Shown here piece by piece: positions 20,659 to 29,440 of a stretch of 34,291 nucleotides of DNA. Under the pieces are notes generated by a model. It made no database searches, had not been told where the DNA came from, and saw nothing but the letters and a program-made list of their open reading frames with translations. The translations under genes and the position numbers were made by a program. The stretch is from a virus, in the IMG/VR virus record IMGVR_UViG_3300039159_000250, positions 1-34,291 of that record. One strand, 5' to 3'. Each line of letters begins with the position of its first letter. The first letter of the stretch is position 1.

Positions 20659-22458
20659 TCAATCTTGTAAAACTACATGTTTTTTCATTGTTATTCCTCT
20701 TTTATTTAGTTCATCAGCAATGAAAAATATAATTGAATTTTCTATTTTACTAAATTTACACGTTGTATTTCTAAAGTCTGGAATTATATTTCTCCATTTT
20801 TTATGAAGCATAATTGAGTTTTTTATAAATATATTTAAATTTTCTTCATTTAAAAGATTTTTAAAACCATCAGATAGATGCGTACATGGACAATTAATAG
20901 CAAAGTTTTTAAATCCTTGTTCTATATACGATAAACATAAATCAGTACCATAACAATGAAAATTTGGAAATCTTTTTGGATCAAATCTTATATGGTTACC
21001 AGCTTTAATAATTAAACACAATTCATCAAGACACTGTACCTCTGTAAACAATTCGGTACGTGTACTTCCTGTTAAATAAATAACCCCATCACTATCATTT
21101 TTATTAGACCAACTTCCAGCCATTCCTAAAACCCCAAAATTTTTCTCGTTAATTATAAGTTCTCTTATTTTAATAAATATATCACTTAACCAATTATTAG
21201 GAACTAAAAGGTCTTGATGACACATCATAATGTATTCACCCTCAGCAATTCCTATTCCTATATTCAATGCTTCGGCGCAATTATTATATTCACCATTAAA
21301 ATTAGGCAATGTTATAATTTCAAAATTAAAATCACAATCTTGCTTTCCTAAATCATTAAGAAAGTTTATATATTGTTCCATATTATTAACTACTGTAATA
21401 ATACTAAATTTTTTACTTATACGTGATACATACTTCAATTCATTATTAAATTTACCATATAGTAAATTGTAATCTAAATGTTTTAGTTTAAGTTTCTCAT
21501 TGTTATTTGCCCAAAAACTATTTCTTGATGTATTATCATAATGATTAATAAGTGCATCACGATCACATATAATAGCATAATCATGCATTCGTATTATAAT
21601 ATTGAGTTCTACATCTTGAAAAATATCATGATATTTTTCATTAAGACCACCTACCTCCCAAAATATAGAAGATTTAATTAACATTCCAGCACATGTTATA
21701 CCATCTGTGTAGTGTATTCCGTTTGGTACATGATCAACATTACGTTTAAGATTTACATGTGTTGGTCCACCAAATGATTTATTCGCATGGTCATATATTA
21801 TTTGACCATCATGTTGAATAAGACCATCTTTATATAACATACGAGGACCACATGCACCAACTTTTCTTGTAATTGCAATACGAATAAGTGGTGTTACGTA
21901 ATCATTTATTGCTAATGTATCATTATTTTGAATAAGAAAAAAATCAGCATCTACTAATTTTAATCCATAATTATAGTTTTTAGAAAAATGATATTCACCT
22001 ACATTAATAATTTGTATAGGAAACGTATTTGGATTATTTGTAATACTATTATAGAACTGTAAAGTTTGTTTGTCAGAAGTTCCAGTATCAAAAATATAAA
22101 TTTTTGTATTTTTGTATTTTACATTTTTTATAATGCTATTAATACATTCAGAGATAAGATAATATGAGTCCTTTGAAAGAATACATATCGCAACCGATGG
22201 AATTCCTGATTTTTTATATTGTTGTACAAACGAAATAGATTTTTCAATTTCTTTTTTATTTTCATCATTATAATTTGATAATGAACTTTCATGTGTAACT
22301 AGTGTTGATACTGTATTATTAACTTTAATATTTATCGGTGTAAGTCCGTATATAGATAATTGTATAGGTCCATCAATAATTTGGCCTGGGTAAATAATTG
22401 TTTTTTTACCTTGATATACGATAGTTATTGGTTTCTGTTTTTCATTTTTAAGCTTCAT
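20659..22458 (-). CDS. Double-domain GT2 glycosyltransferase, 599 aa
   Basis: After an N-terminal strand-rich region of about 90 residues, a first GT2 domain runs from 'SVAICILSKDSYYLISECINSII' through 'FFLIQNNDTLAI' (the DxD-position motif), 'GACGPRMLYKDGLIQHDGQI' and 'GGLNEKYHDIFQDVELNIIIR', a layout common in rhamnosyltransferase-type GT2 enzymes. A second, shorter GT2-like domain begins at 'FSIITVVNNMEQYINFLNDL' and has 'GEYIMMCHQDLLVPNNWL'. Thus one protein may add two sugars, or one domain may be non-catalytic. I choose the ATG at 22458, with GAGG at a good distance, over a TTG two codons earlier; the gene overlaps the end of uvsW by 11 nt, implying coupling. Confidence 0.8.
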   Translation of the reverse strand: MKLKNEKQKPITIVYQGKKTIIYPGQIIDGPIQLSIYGLTPINIKVNNTVSTLVTHESSLSNYNDENKKEIEKSISFVQQYKKSGIPSVAICILSKDSYYLISECINSIIKNVKYKNTKIYIFDTGTSDKQTLQFYNSITNNPNTFPIQIINVGEYHFSKNYNYGLKLVDADFFLIQNNDTLAINDYVTPLIRIAITRKVGACGPRMLYKDGLIQHDGQIIYDHANKSFGGPTHVNLKRNVDHVPNGIHYTDGITCAGMLIKSSIFWEVGGLNEKYHDIFQDVELNIIIRMHDYAIICDRDALINHYDNTSRNSFWANNNEKLKLKHLDYNLLYGKFNNELKYVSRISKKFSIITVVNNMEQYINFLNDLGKQDCDFNFEIITLPNFNGEYNNCAEALNIGIGIAEGEYIMMCHQDLLVPNNWLSDIFIKIRELIINEKNFGVLGMAGSWSNKNDSDGVIYLTGSTRTELFTEVQCLDELCLIIKAGNHIRFDPKRFPNFHCYGTDLCLSYIEQGFKNFAINCPCTHLSDGFKNLLNEENLNIFIKNSIMLHKKWRNIIPDFRNTTCKFSKIENSIIFFIADELNKRGITMKKHVVLQD

Positions 22459-23908
22459 TGACAATTACCTCTTTAATATTAAAGTTAAATTTATTTAAAT
22501 TATAGTAACGTATACGAGCAGTAATATGTTTTTTTGAATGATGTGTATTCTCACCAATATCAAACAATAATAACTGATCCTTTGTAGGATGTTTTCTAAG
22601 TCCTCGTCCGACTGATTGTAATGTTTGTATCTTACTTTTACCAGATGATGCGAAAATAAGTATATGCATACGGTTTATAGAAACACCTGTTGAATAAACT
22701 CCAGTTGTTGCTACAGTAATTTGACCACCAGCAGTTTCCATATCATGGCGTACTACATTACGATCTGCAATTTTCATATCACCACATACAAAATTTGGTT
22801 TATGTCCCATTGCTTCAAGCATCTTTACTAGTCGCTCACCATGATCTATTTTTTTAACTAGAATAAGACCATTCTTTCCTTGTTTAACGTACTTATCCAT
22901 TATCTTACATATAATATTGTTACGATATTCATTGTTTTCAATAAATTCCTTCTCAATATCATATGTTATATCGGCCATATTCTCAAGTTTCTCTTTTGAA
23001 TAAATGAGTTTTATCATTGTAATCTTTAAAGGACTAATCGTTTTCTCACGCTCAAGTTCCTCGTATAAAGCTTGATCAATCACAGGACCAAGAACTCCTT
23101 GGACTAAAAGGTTATCTGTTTTTTGATCAGGCATTGTTCCCGTGAATCCGAGTCGCCATGCACAATTAATGACTTTTTCAGCAACACTACGAACAATATC
23201 GGCTTTAAGCCCATGTGCCTCATCTGCTATAAACACAGTAAACTCTTTAAGAAATGGTGCATTTTTATAAACAGATTGCCATGTTGATATAATTATTGGT
23301 TGAGTAACATCTTTTTGTAAGCCAGTAAACTTACCTAAACACGTTTCTGGTATACCGTATTTAACCATATCCTCATAGAATTGTTCAACAAGATCCAACT
23401 TCGGAACCATGATAAGAAACTTATGGTTAATGTTTTTATATCTTAAAAAGTTAACAACCATAGTAATCGTATATGACTTACCAGAACCAGTACCATGTTC
23501 ACATATACCACGTTTATGGTATAGTGCCTTAATAGCACCTCGCCACTGATAAACATAAGGGTCTAGAACAGTCAATGTTTTGTTTGTATATTCTATAAAC
23601 TCTCGCTTAAGCTCCTTGATATCTGTAAACTCTTTTTCATATCCTTCGTCAAGTTCAATATCATATTCATCACCAAAAAACGCTAGAACTTTGTCTAAAA
23701 TACCATTATAAAATCTACCAGATTCTGATATAAAATGTATCTTTCCATCCCATATTCCAGCTTTATATTTAGGCATAAACCAGTAATTATCTACTGGTAT
23801 AGAAAATCTTTTATATAGTAATTCAAGAGCACTATAATCATCGGTGACGACATGTCCCCATGTATTATTAACTTTTACAATACGCACTACTGATTTTGCG
23901 ATATTCAT
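22448..23908 (-). CDS. uvsW: UvsW helicase (SF2)
   Basis: UvsW unwinds R-loops and branched DNA and shuts off origin-dependent replication late in T4 infection. The 486-aa product (T4: 503) has a small N-terminal domain ('WFMPKYKAGIWDGKIHFI', typical of UvsW), motif I GTGSGKS (139-145), motif II DEAH (228-231), 'LGFTGTMP' (motif III), and motif VI 'QSVGRGLRKH'. Its ATG overlaps the uvsY stop (TAATG) with GAAGGG upstream. The uvsW-uvsY neighbourhood is as in T4. Confidence 0.94.
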   Translation of the reverse strand: MNIAKSVVRIVKVNNTWGHVVTDDYSALELLYKRFSIPVDNYWFMPKYKAGIWDGKIHFISESGRFYNGILDKVLAFFGDEYDIELDEGYEKEFTDIKELKREFIEYTNKTLTVLDPYVYQWRGAIKALYHKRGICEHGTGSGKSYTITMVVNFLRYKNINHKFLIMVPKLDLVEQFYEDMVKYGIPETCLGKFTGLQKDVTQPIIISTWQSVYKNAPFLKEFTVFIADEAHGLKADIVRSVAEKVINCAWRLGFTGTMPDQKTDNLLVQGVLGPVIDQALYEELEREKTISPLKITMIKLIYSKEKLENMADITYDIEKEFIENNEYRNNIICKIMDKYVKQGKNGLILVKKIDHGERLVKMLEAMGHKPNFVCGDMKIADRNVVRHDMETAGGQITVATTGVYSTGVSINRMHILIFASSGKSKIQTLQSVGRGLRKHPTKDQLLLFDIGENTHHSKKHITARIRYYNLNKFNFNIKEVIVNEA

Positions 23909-24414
23909 TAAGACCCTTCAATGCGTTTTGATTCTTGTATATTTTTAAGTGCTGTCATCTTTGTCTGTTTTAATGCCCAACAAATCTGATCAATATAATC
24001 AGTTATATTTTGTTGTTCTTGCATCATTGAATCCCAATAGATATATTCAGAGTCTTTACGAATATATGCTTCAATACCATCTTTTGTTAAAGTAACAAAT
24101 CCTTTTCCATTCTTACCTTCACGATAATCTTCATATAGTTTTGAAAAAGTGAAATTACGTTTCCGTGAAATCTTAATAAGTAAACGACGTTCAACTGCTA
24201 GTTTACTAATCCAATAATGTAGTTTTGATACGGTTTTCATATTCTCTTCAACCAATTGAAACTGATCTATTTTAAAAACATCTTCAAGTTCTTGATGAAT
24301 TTCAGTAATTTTATCTTCATAACTTTCGTTAATGTTTTTAATCGTGTTTATATGTTTCCCATCAGCATCTGGTATGATAGCATGTGTAAGATTATCTGAT
24401 TCTTGGTCGGTCAT
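23908..24414 (-). CDS. uvsY: UvsY recombination mediator
   Basis: UvsY loads UvsX onto gp32-coated ssDNA. The 168-aa product is longer than T4 UvsY (137) by an N-terminal extension. The body reads as helices: 'YEDKITEIHQELEDVFKIDQFQLVEENMKTVSKLHYWISKLAVERRLLIK', then 'YIYWDSMMQEQQNITDYIDQICWALKQTKMTALKNIQESKRIEG', whose end follows the T4 C-terminus (..A......A.K.IQ..R..EAG). Placement directly upstream of uvsW supports the call. The ribosome-binding site is GGAGAAAC before the ATG. Its promoter faces that of the divergent gene at 24475. Confidence 0.85.
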   Translation of the reverse strand: MTDQESDNLTHAIIPDADGKHINTIKNINESYEDKITEIHQELEDVFKIDQFQLVEENMKTVSKLHYWISKLAVERRLLIKISRKRNFTFSKLYEDYREGKNGKGFVTLTKDGIEAYIRKDSEYIYWDSMMQEQQNITDYIDQICWALKQTKMTALKNIQESKRIEGS

Positions 24415-24424
24415 TGTTTCTCCA

Positions 24425-24458
24425 TGGTATAATGGGTTATTACTTATATATTATACCA
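24425..24458. promoter_or_regulatory. Face-to-face divergent extended -10 promoters forming a 9-bp inverted repeat
   Basis: TGGTATAAT at 24425-24433 (plus strand) and its exact reverse complement ATTATACCA at 24450-24458 are separated by 16 nt. Each arm is an extended -10 element; the two would fire toward and past each other, one for the 125-aa gene (ATG 24475), the other for uvsY (ATG 24414). The -35 regions are weak on both sides. The arms could also be an operator. Confidence 0.55.
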
Positions 24459-24474
24459 AAAATAAAGGAAATTT

Positions 24475-24852
24475 ATGAAAACACCGTCTGATCTTATTAA
24501 TAACGAAATAGTAAAAATACAATATAATAAGGTTAATCCGATATCAGATATACAAGTAGATTTAATTTTTGAAAATATGGACCGTATAGATCCAGACTTA
24601 AAACCTCTCAGTGTTATATTAAGATCACTTATAAAGAATCTTGATGATAATAAAGTTAAAACGCTTTACATTCTTTACTATTTAAAATTTTATGGAATAT
24701 GTAATGATGACATTCTTGCTATTAGGCCAAAATATATTATTGAAGCCAATAAATTAGTAAAGATACCATTTTTGAAGAAGAAGCATAAAGAAAGTATAAA
24801 TATACTTCTAGACACGATGGGTATAAAAGGAACCTTTAATGAAAAGATTTAA
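24475..24852 (+). CDS. Hypothetical protein, 125 aa
   Basis: Not recognised. The protein looks wholly helical (LINNEIVKIQYNKV; IQVDLIFENMDRI; LKPLSVILRSLIKNL; VKTLYILYYLKFYG) with a basic C-terminal third (KKKHKES). It has no signal peptide. The ribosome-binding site AAAGGAAAT precedes the ATG. Its last 14 nt overlap the start of the 278-aa gene, so the two are probably translated together. It is the first gene of the rightward block. Confidence 0.65.
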   Translation: MKTPSDLINNEIVKIQYNKVNPISDIQVDLIFENMDRIDPDLKPLSVILRSLIKNLDDNKVKTLYILYYLKFYGICNDDILAIRPKYIIEANKLVKIPFLKKKHKESINILLDTMGIKGTFNEKI

Positions 24853-25675
24853 AGATTTTTATAGCAAGTCAAATGAACTGGAACACCCAGTACAATGGAA
24901 TGTTATATTATTTACTGGAGAATTTAATCCAATTTGTAAAGAAGAATATTACAGAACAATTGATTTTATTAAAAATTATGTAAAAAATAACCCTTCAAAA
25001 TTTTCAGAAAGTACAGATATTGGATTGTTAACATCATCTGGATCATTAAATGATATCAATACACAGATGAAATATGAACTCACTTTTGATGAACGTCAAT
25101 TTCTCGCAGGTAAGTTTTTTGGGTTTAAGATGTTTCCTATTGATTTCAACGAGTTGTTTGCGTTAGCACACTTTGATAAAGAAGAGACACTTGATAATAA
25201 GATTAATGGATCAAGTAAGTTTTTTAAAGAACAATTTGATAGTTCTAATATTTTAATAGTACTTCGTCCAAACGAAGGCAATATTGAACATGAACTGAAA
25301 CAAATATCACATAAGTTCTCTGAAAATGGTCTTAATATAGGTTTTATAGTATACGATCACACACCAACAAATAAAGATGAATACTTTAAAAAGATACCTA
25401 TTATCGGTGATATGGTAAAAGCATGTTGTTTGTTAGATTCAGACCGACCAGACGCATTAACCCTTAAAAGTTTTACATACAAATACGACCTTCAAGAACA
25501 TCTTGATAAAATTAAGATAATGCATTTCATAACACGTAACGAAAGATACGATCTAGTGTTTAAATATCTTTTTCCGGATATTAAACTACATGAGCGAGCA
25601 AATGAAGAACAAGATTATAATATTCATACCATTATGGAACTTGTTAAGAAGATGTATACCTCTAAAAATCAATAA
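24839..25675 (+). CDS. Hypothetical 278-aa protein with a degenerate nucleotidyltransferase-like N-terminus
   Basis: 'NVILFTGEFNPICKEEYYRTIDFI' (about 22-45) has the layout of the cytidylyltransferase/NadM-type loop G-x-F-N-P-x-H-x-G-H, where a helix follows the first strand. The catalytic H-x-G-H is replaced by C-K-E-E, so if the fold is right the enzyme is probably inactive or altered. The later part (SNILIVLRPNEGNIEHELKQIS; LNIGFIVYDH) continues an alpha/beta Rossmann-like pattern. It starts inside the end of the preceding gene with AAAGGAA upstream. Function unknown; the fold assignment is an inference from one loop. Confidence 0.6.
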   Translation: MKRFKDFYSKSNELEHPVQWNVILFTGEFNPICKEEYYRTIDFIKNYVKNNPSKFSESTDIGLLTSSGSLNDINTQMKYELTFDERQFLAGKFFGFKMFPIDFNELFALAHFDKEETLDNKINGSSKFFKEQFDSSNILIVLRPNEGNIEHELKQISHKFSENGLNIGFIVYDHTPTNKDEYFKKIPIIGDMVKACCLLDSDRPDALTLKSFTYKYDLQEHLDKIKIMHFITRNERYDLVFKYLFPDIKLHERANEEQDYNIHTIMELVKKMYTSKNQ

Positions 25676-25679
25676 TATA

Positions 25680-25687
25680 TATAAATA
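25680..25687 (+). promoter_or_regulatory. T4-type late promoter (TATAAATA)
   Basis: Exact octamer 20 nt before the ATG of the 925-aa gene, with a TAGGAGA ribosome-binding site in between. Confidence 0.7.
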
Positions 25688-25707
25688 GACTTATAGGAGA
25701 TTCAGAT

Positions 25708-28485
25708 ATGACCTTTTGCCCATCCTGCCGCAATACAAATGTTTATGATACTGTTCAGCGCGGCATCCAAGCATGCAACGATTGTGGAGCAGAATTCCGG
25801 AACGACATAACATTTAAAGAGGGTTCATATAATACCTTCATGGAAAATGTATTAAACACTATCGCAGAAGGTTTGCAACCACTTGCTGCATCTGCTGTAA
25901 TCAACATTCGTGATCATGTACTTGATGATAAAAATGATATTCAGTCAATTGTTGAATCTCTTATGGATTTAACAGAGAATGTCAACTCTGGAAACGAGCT
26001 TGGTTATGACCGTAAAAGTGATGTTATTGGAATTATTGAAGGTATTGAAAAGATAGTTTCTTATGCAAAAATTTTATGCCATCGCGAAGAGATTACAGAA
26101 CGTACAGCATATCGTTTAGCAATTCTTGAAGGATCGGAACCTTCATCATGGTCACGTCAACCATTACAAGTTCCTGATCTTTCTTATGATCCAGAAACCG
26201 TAGATCAACCAGGCGAAATATCTGATTTTACTCAACCATCCGCTAGTGAAATAGTAACCGATGAAGAGCCAGTATGGGAAAATGTTTCATGGATGGGTGA
26301 AGATGTTCAAGTTCGTTATGAAGAGAATAATGGAATAGGTAAGTATAATGTTAGAAGTACTAATGGTCCTATGATTACATATAACGAAGAAAGTGGTGCT
26401 CATGATGGTATTGAAAACTTCTCTGAAGAACAACTTGCTGAACTTGATGCTTCATTATCAACACCAAAGAACATTGATGATATCCAAGGACCAATTACTA
26501 GTACAGGAAACGAAGAAAATCCAGCAGTACAAGCAGAGGAACTTTCACAACCTATGATTGCAGATGAAAGTGTTATGAGTGATCTTGATATAGTTGCACA
26601 AGAAACTGCCGATTTCTTTAAGAATTCTGGTAATTTTAATCCATCATCAGATGAAATGTCAGAATATATTCAATCACGTTATCCTGAAGATGCCGGTAGT
26701 ATGGATCAGATAATTTCACAAGTTACTGAATACATCCAAGGTACACAAGATCAAGATGGTAATGGTATGTCTAATGTAGAATCATACGCAGTCACTCTTG
26801 CATCTGCTGGTGGAAATGATATGGATGAATCTCAAGTAAATGGTCCAATTGGTTCTCCAGTAGTTCCACCAGCACAAGAAGTTGGTGGTGGCCTAGATTC
26901 GGCTAAGAATGCGCCAATTTATGCACAAGTAACAAAGAACCTTAAGAATAAGATTAATCGCGGTTGTTATAGCACAAACGAAGCAAGAAAGGCATTTACA
27001 CGAGTAGCCAGAGCAAGTAGTGGTCTTAATGAAGGTAGTGACGATATTGCTGGTAAACTTCTTGCAGAATTTGAATCAACACATGTTAATGGTCAATCTA
27101 ATTCTCCTATTGTTGGTGAATCATCTTTAGACGGTGAAATGGGTATTGATATTACACCTATAGATGGAGTTGTATCACCTGATAGTGGAGATGAAGCTGA
27201 TGTTCTTACTCAATCAATTGAAGATAATGAACACGAAGAAGCAGAATCAGATGCTATTGAAGTTATTGGAACAAAGGCAGAAAAGGCACAATCAAAAGTA
27301 GAAGCAGCAGAAGAAGCAATTGAAGCACTTAAAGATGCTGTTGAAGAATTGAAAGATATTGAAGATAAAGAAAATTGCGAAGGCGATGAATGTGATATTG
27401 AAGATACCGAAGAAGATGTTGAAGAAGGTGCTGAAGATGACTTCGGAGACGTAGAAGATGATATATCTGATAACATTAGTGAAAAAATTGAAGAACTTAC
27501 TAAGAGAAAGTTTGGTACTGGTAAATATGATGGCGTAGGTCGTCCAGAAGTTATTCCTACTACATGCGAAGCAACTGGTAAAGCACCAACTCGTCATGTC
27601 GTTAAGTATGTAGGAACTGTACGTGGTGAAGATGGTAGTTGTTATGAAGAAGAACAAAAGATACCATTTACACAAGCAGAAGCAGACGAATCAGAAGTTG
27701 ATGAAAATGGTAAAAAGACGCCAATTGCCGGTGATAAGAACAATTCAGATAGTTATACAAATGAAGATTTTGAAAAGCGTCGCCCTTTAACCAAGGGAAA
27801 ACCTATTAAAGAAATGGAACGCTTTAATGGGTTTCGTTTAGGCGATAAAATCAAGGTAATTGGACATCCAACAAGTTTCACCCTAGCAAAGATTAGCGGA
27901 ACACCTGTTAAATTCACCCTTACAGAAGGAATTGTAACAATAACTGTAGACGCTATTAATGATGAATTTGAACTTGATGGTGATGCTAACCTTAAGTGGC
28001 AACGCACGTCATCAATTCTTGAAGATACTCGTAGTGTATGGGAAGCAATGGAAAAAGATATGGTAAACGAAGGATGTGCTGGTGGTGTATGTAGTATAGG
28101 AGGGCCTATGACTGCCTTGAATTCAACATCGGGAATTGGTAATGTAGCATCAGCCGGATCAATGTTTATAAGAACCCCAATCCGTACAATATCAAAAGAA
28201 ATAGCACCAAATGATATATACGCATATATTAAAAATAACAACTTACATAACTCACCACGTGGAGCAGCAATAAGTCATGTTATGAGTAACTTCATGAATC
28301 CTAATGTGGATATTGATAAGATTTATGATGATGCTGTTCTTAGTTTAAATGCAAGCAATGATTATGAATCATTAAACGAAGTAGATTCTTCATATAAGTA
28401 TGTTACAACAAGTACACGTAGTATTGATGTTGAACAGACCATTAATGATGGATATGATGCTCTTAAAAAGTTGGGAATAGTGTAA
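25708..28485 (+). CDS. Late 925-aa acidic protein with N-terminal zinc ribbon
   Basis: I do not recognise the family. Cys4, Cys7, Cys23 and Cys26 (C-x2-C-x15-C-x2-C) form a zinc ribbon at the very N-terminus. Then comes a helical region (about 40-150), long acidic and Ser/Gly/Pro-rich low-complexity stretches, a coiled coil at about 520-560 (AEKAQSKVEAAEEAIEALKD) running into a very acidic segment with a second Cys pair (CEGDEC), then a more ordered, strand-rich part (about 605-800, e.g. 'FNGFRLGDKIKVIGHPTSF') and a helical C-terminus. Late promoter and size suggest a virion or head-assembly protein, but no known homologue is evident. It could be a fusion of several small domains joined by linkers. 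Confidence 0.8.
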   Translation: MTFCPSCRNTNVYDTVQRGIQACNDCGAEFRNDITFKEGSYNTFMENVLNTIAEGLQPLAASAVINIRDHVLDDKNDIQSIVESLMDLTENVNSGNELGYDRKSDVIGIIEGIEKIVSYAKILCHREEITERTAYRLAILEGSEPSSWSRQPLQVPDLSYDPETVDQPGEISDFTQPSASEIVTDEEPVWENVSWMGEDVQVRYEENNGIGKYNVRSTNGPMITYNEESGAHDGIENFSEEQLAELDASLSTPKNIDDIQGPITSTGNEENPAVQAEELSQPMIADESVMSDLDIVAQETADFFKNSGNFNPSSDEMSEYIQSRYPEDAGSMDQIISQVTEYIQGTQDQDGNGMSNVESYAVTLASAGGNDMDESQVNGPIGSPVVPPAQEVGGGLDSAKNAPIYAQVTKNLKNKINRGCYSTNEARKAFTRVARASSGLNEGSDDIAGKLLAEFESTHVNGQSNSPIVGESSLDGEMGIDITPIDGVVSPDSGDEADVLTQSIEDNEHEEAESDAIEVIGTKAEKAQSKVEAAEEAIEALKDAVEELKDIEDKENCEGDECDIEDTEEDVEEGAEDDFGDVEDDISDNISEKIEELTKRKFGTGKYDGVGRPEVIPTTCEATGKAPTRHVVKYVGTVRGEDGSCYEEEQKIPFTQAEADESEVDENGKKTPIAGDKNNSDSYTNEDFEKRRPLTKGKPIKEMERFNGFRLGDKIKVIGHPTSFTLAKISGTPVKFTLTEGIVTITVDAINDEFELDGDANLKWQRTSSILEDTRSVWEAMEKDMVNEGCAGGVCSIGGPMTALNSTSGIGNVASAGSMFIRTPIRTISKEIAPNDIYAYIKNNNLHNSPRGAAISHVMSNFMNPNVDIDKIYDDAVLSLNASNDYESLNEVDSSYKYVTTSTRSIDVEQTINDGYDALKKLGIV

Positions 28486-28489
28486 AAAA

Positions 28490-28744
28490 ATGGAAAAAGT
28501 AGAAGTTCCAACAAACTATCTATATGAATATATAAAAGATAAAGAATATCACCGCATGACTGATATGGAAAATGCGGTGGCTATTTTGTATAATAAGTTT
28601 TCAAATAAACCAGAGAAAATAATGGAAGTGTTATTAGATGCAGTTGATAGCGAAAATAGTTCTAAGGTTTGTATGCTGGATAAGAAATATGGATACGATG
28701 GTACTATTAGTAGCATATATAAAACGGTAAAACCTACAAATTAA
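28490..28744 (+). CDS. Hypothetical protein, 84 aa
   Basis: Unrecognised. The protein is mostly helical and charged, with 'MTDMENAVAILYNKFSNKPEKIMEVLLDAV'. It begins 4 nt after the large zinc-ribbon gene and has only a distant GGGA upstream, so it probably relies on coupled translation. Confidence 0.6.
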   Translation: MEKVEVPTNYLYEYIKDKEYHRMTDMENAVAILYNKFSNKPEKIMEVLLDAVDSENSSKVCMLDKKYGYDGTISSIYKTVKPTN

Positions 28745-28754
28745 TTTATAATTG

Positions 28755-28763
28755 TGATATAAT
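28755..28763 (+). promoter_or_regulatory. Extended -10 promoter, leaderless-type, before the Hjc-like gene
   Basis: TGATATAAT, then exactly 6 nt, then the ATG at 28770. No Shine-Dalgarno sequence and no clear -35. Confidence 0.5.
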
Positions 28764-28769
28764 TTTTAT

Positions 28770-29414
28770 ATGAGTGATTTAGATGATATTCTTAATGGTC
28801 TTGATATTACAGATATCCCCAAAGATGAAATTTTAAAAGAAAAGAAGAAACGAGTTAATGGTTGCCGTAAAGGTAAAGTTGCTGAACGAGATATATGTCA
28901 TGAAATGGAAATAATGTTTCCTGGTGAAATATTTCGTAGAGTTCCGATGTCTGGCGCTTTTATGGGTGGATTTAACTTTAAAAAGAACATACATATTAAC
29001 GATGAGGCTAAAAAAACTCTAACCGGAGATATTATTACTCCGACATGGATGAAGTTTTCATTTGAATCAAAAGCATATGATGATACTCCTATGTTTCATA
29101 AAATACTTTGTGGTGAAGATAAGGATCTTGATAAATGGATTGATCAAGCTATGGGAGACGCTAATAAAGTTGATAAAAAGATGCTTATTATTTTTAGAAT
29201 AACATCAAAACGAAAAGCATTTGTATGTATTGAGCGTGAAGTTTTTAACAATTTTTGTATTAGTAGGTATGATCAATATCCACCAAATTACATTATATAT
29301 AAAAATGGCGAATATATAATTTTAGAAAAGTCTTATTTTATGGATTTATATTTCAGTAAATATAAAACTAAAGAAGATTGGTTTTATACTAAACCAAAGA
29401 CAGAATCAATATAA
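28770..29414 (+). CDS. PDDEXK nuclease resembling Hjc-type Holliday-junction resolvase
   Basis: The 214-aa product has 'CRKGKVAERDICHEM' (32-46), like the R/K-x-G-x-x-x-E-R-D start of Hjc-type enzymes with the first acidic residue Glu39. 'LTGDIITP' (Asp87) and 'FSFESKAY' (Glu99-x-Lys101) then complete the E...D...E-x-K active site. The remainder (KKMLIIFRITSKRKAFVCIER) fits the central sheet. T4 uses gp49 (endonuclease VII) to cut branched DNA before packaging; this enzyme could fill that role, or act as a homing or restriction-like nuclease. The ATG has no ribosome-binding site and sits 6 nt after a -10 element. Confidence 0.65.
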   Translation: MSDLDDILNGLDITDIPKDEILKEKKKRVNGCRKGKVAERDICHEMEIMFPGEIFRRVPMSGAFMGGFNFKKNIHINDEAKKTLTGDIITPTWMKFSFESKAYDDTPMFHKILCGEDKDLDKWIDQAMGDANKVDKKMLIIFRITSKRKAFVCIEREVFNNFCISRYDQYPPNYIIYKNGEYIILEKSYFMDLYFSKYKTKEDWFYTKPKTESI

Positions 29415-29417
29415 ATA
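29410..29417 (+). promoter_or_regulatory. T4-type late promoter (TATAAATA)
   Basis: Exact octamer 23 nt before the ATG of the 142-aa gene, overlapping the stop of the nuclease gene; ATAAGGAG ribosome-binding site in between. Confidence 0.7.
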
Positions 29418-29440
29418 GATTAATATAAGGAGCATTTTCC

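Noticed and set aside
22459-22464. TTG start for the double-GT2 protein
   Set aside because: The GAGG ribosome-binding site is too close to the TTG and well spaced for the ATG at 22458.
27210-27675. Open frames opposite the acidic part of the 925-aa gene
   Set aside because: They are mirror images of GAA/GAT-rich codons, giving Ser- or Phe-rich nonsense without ribosome-binding sites.
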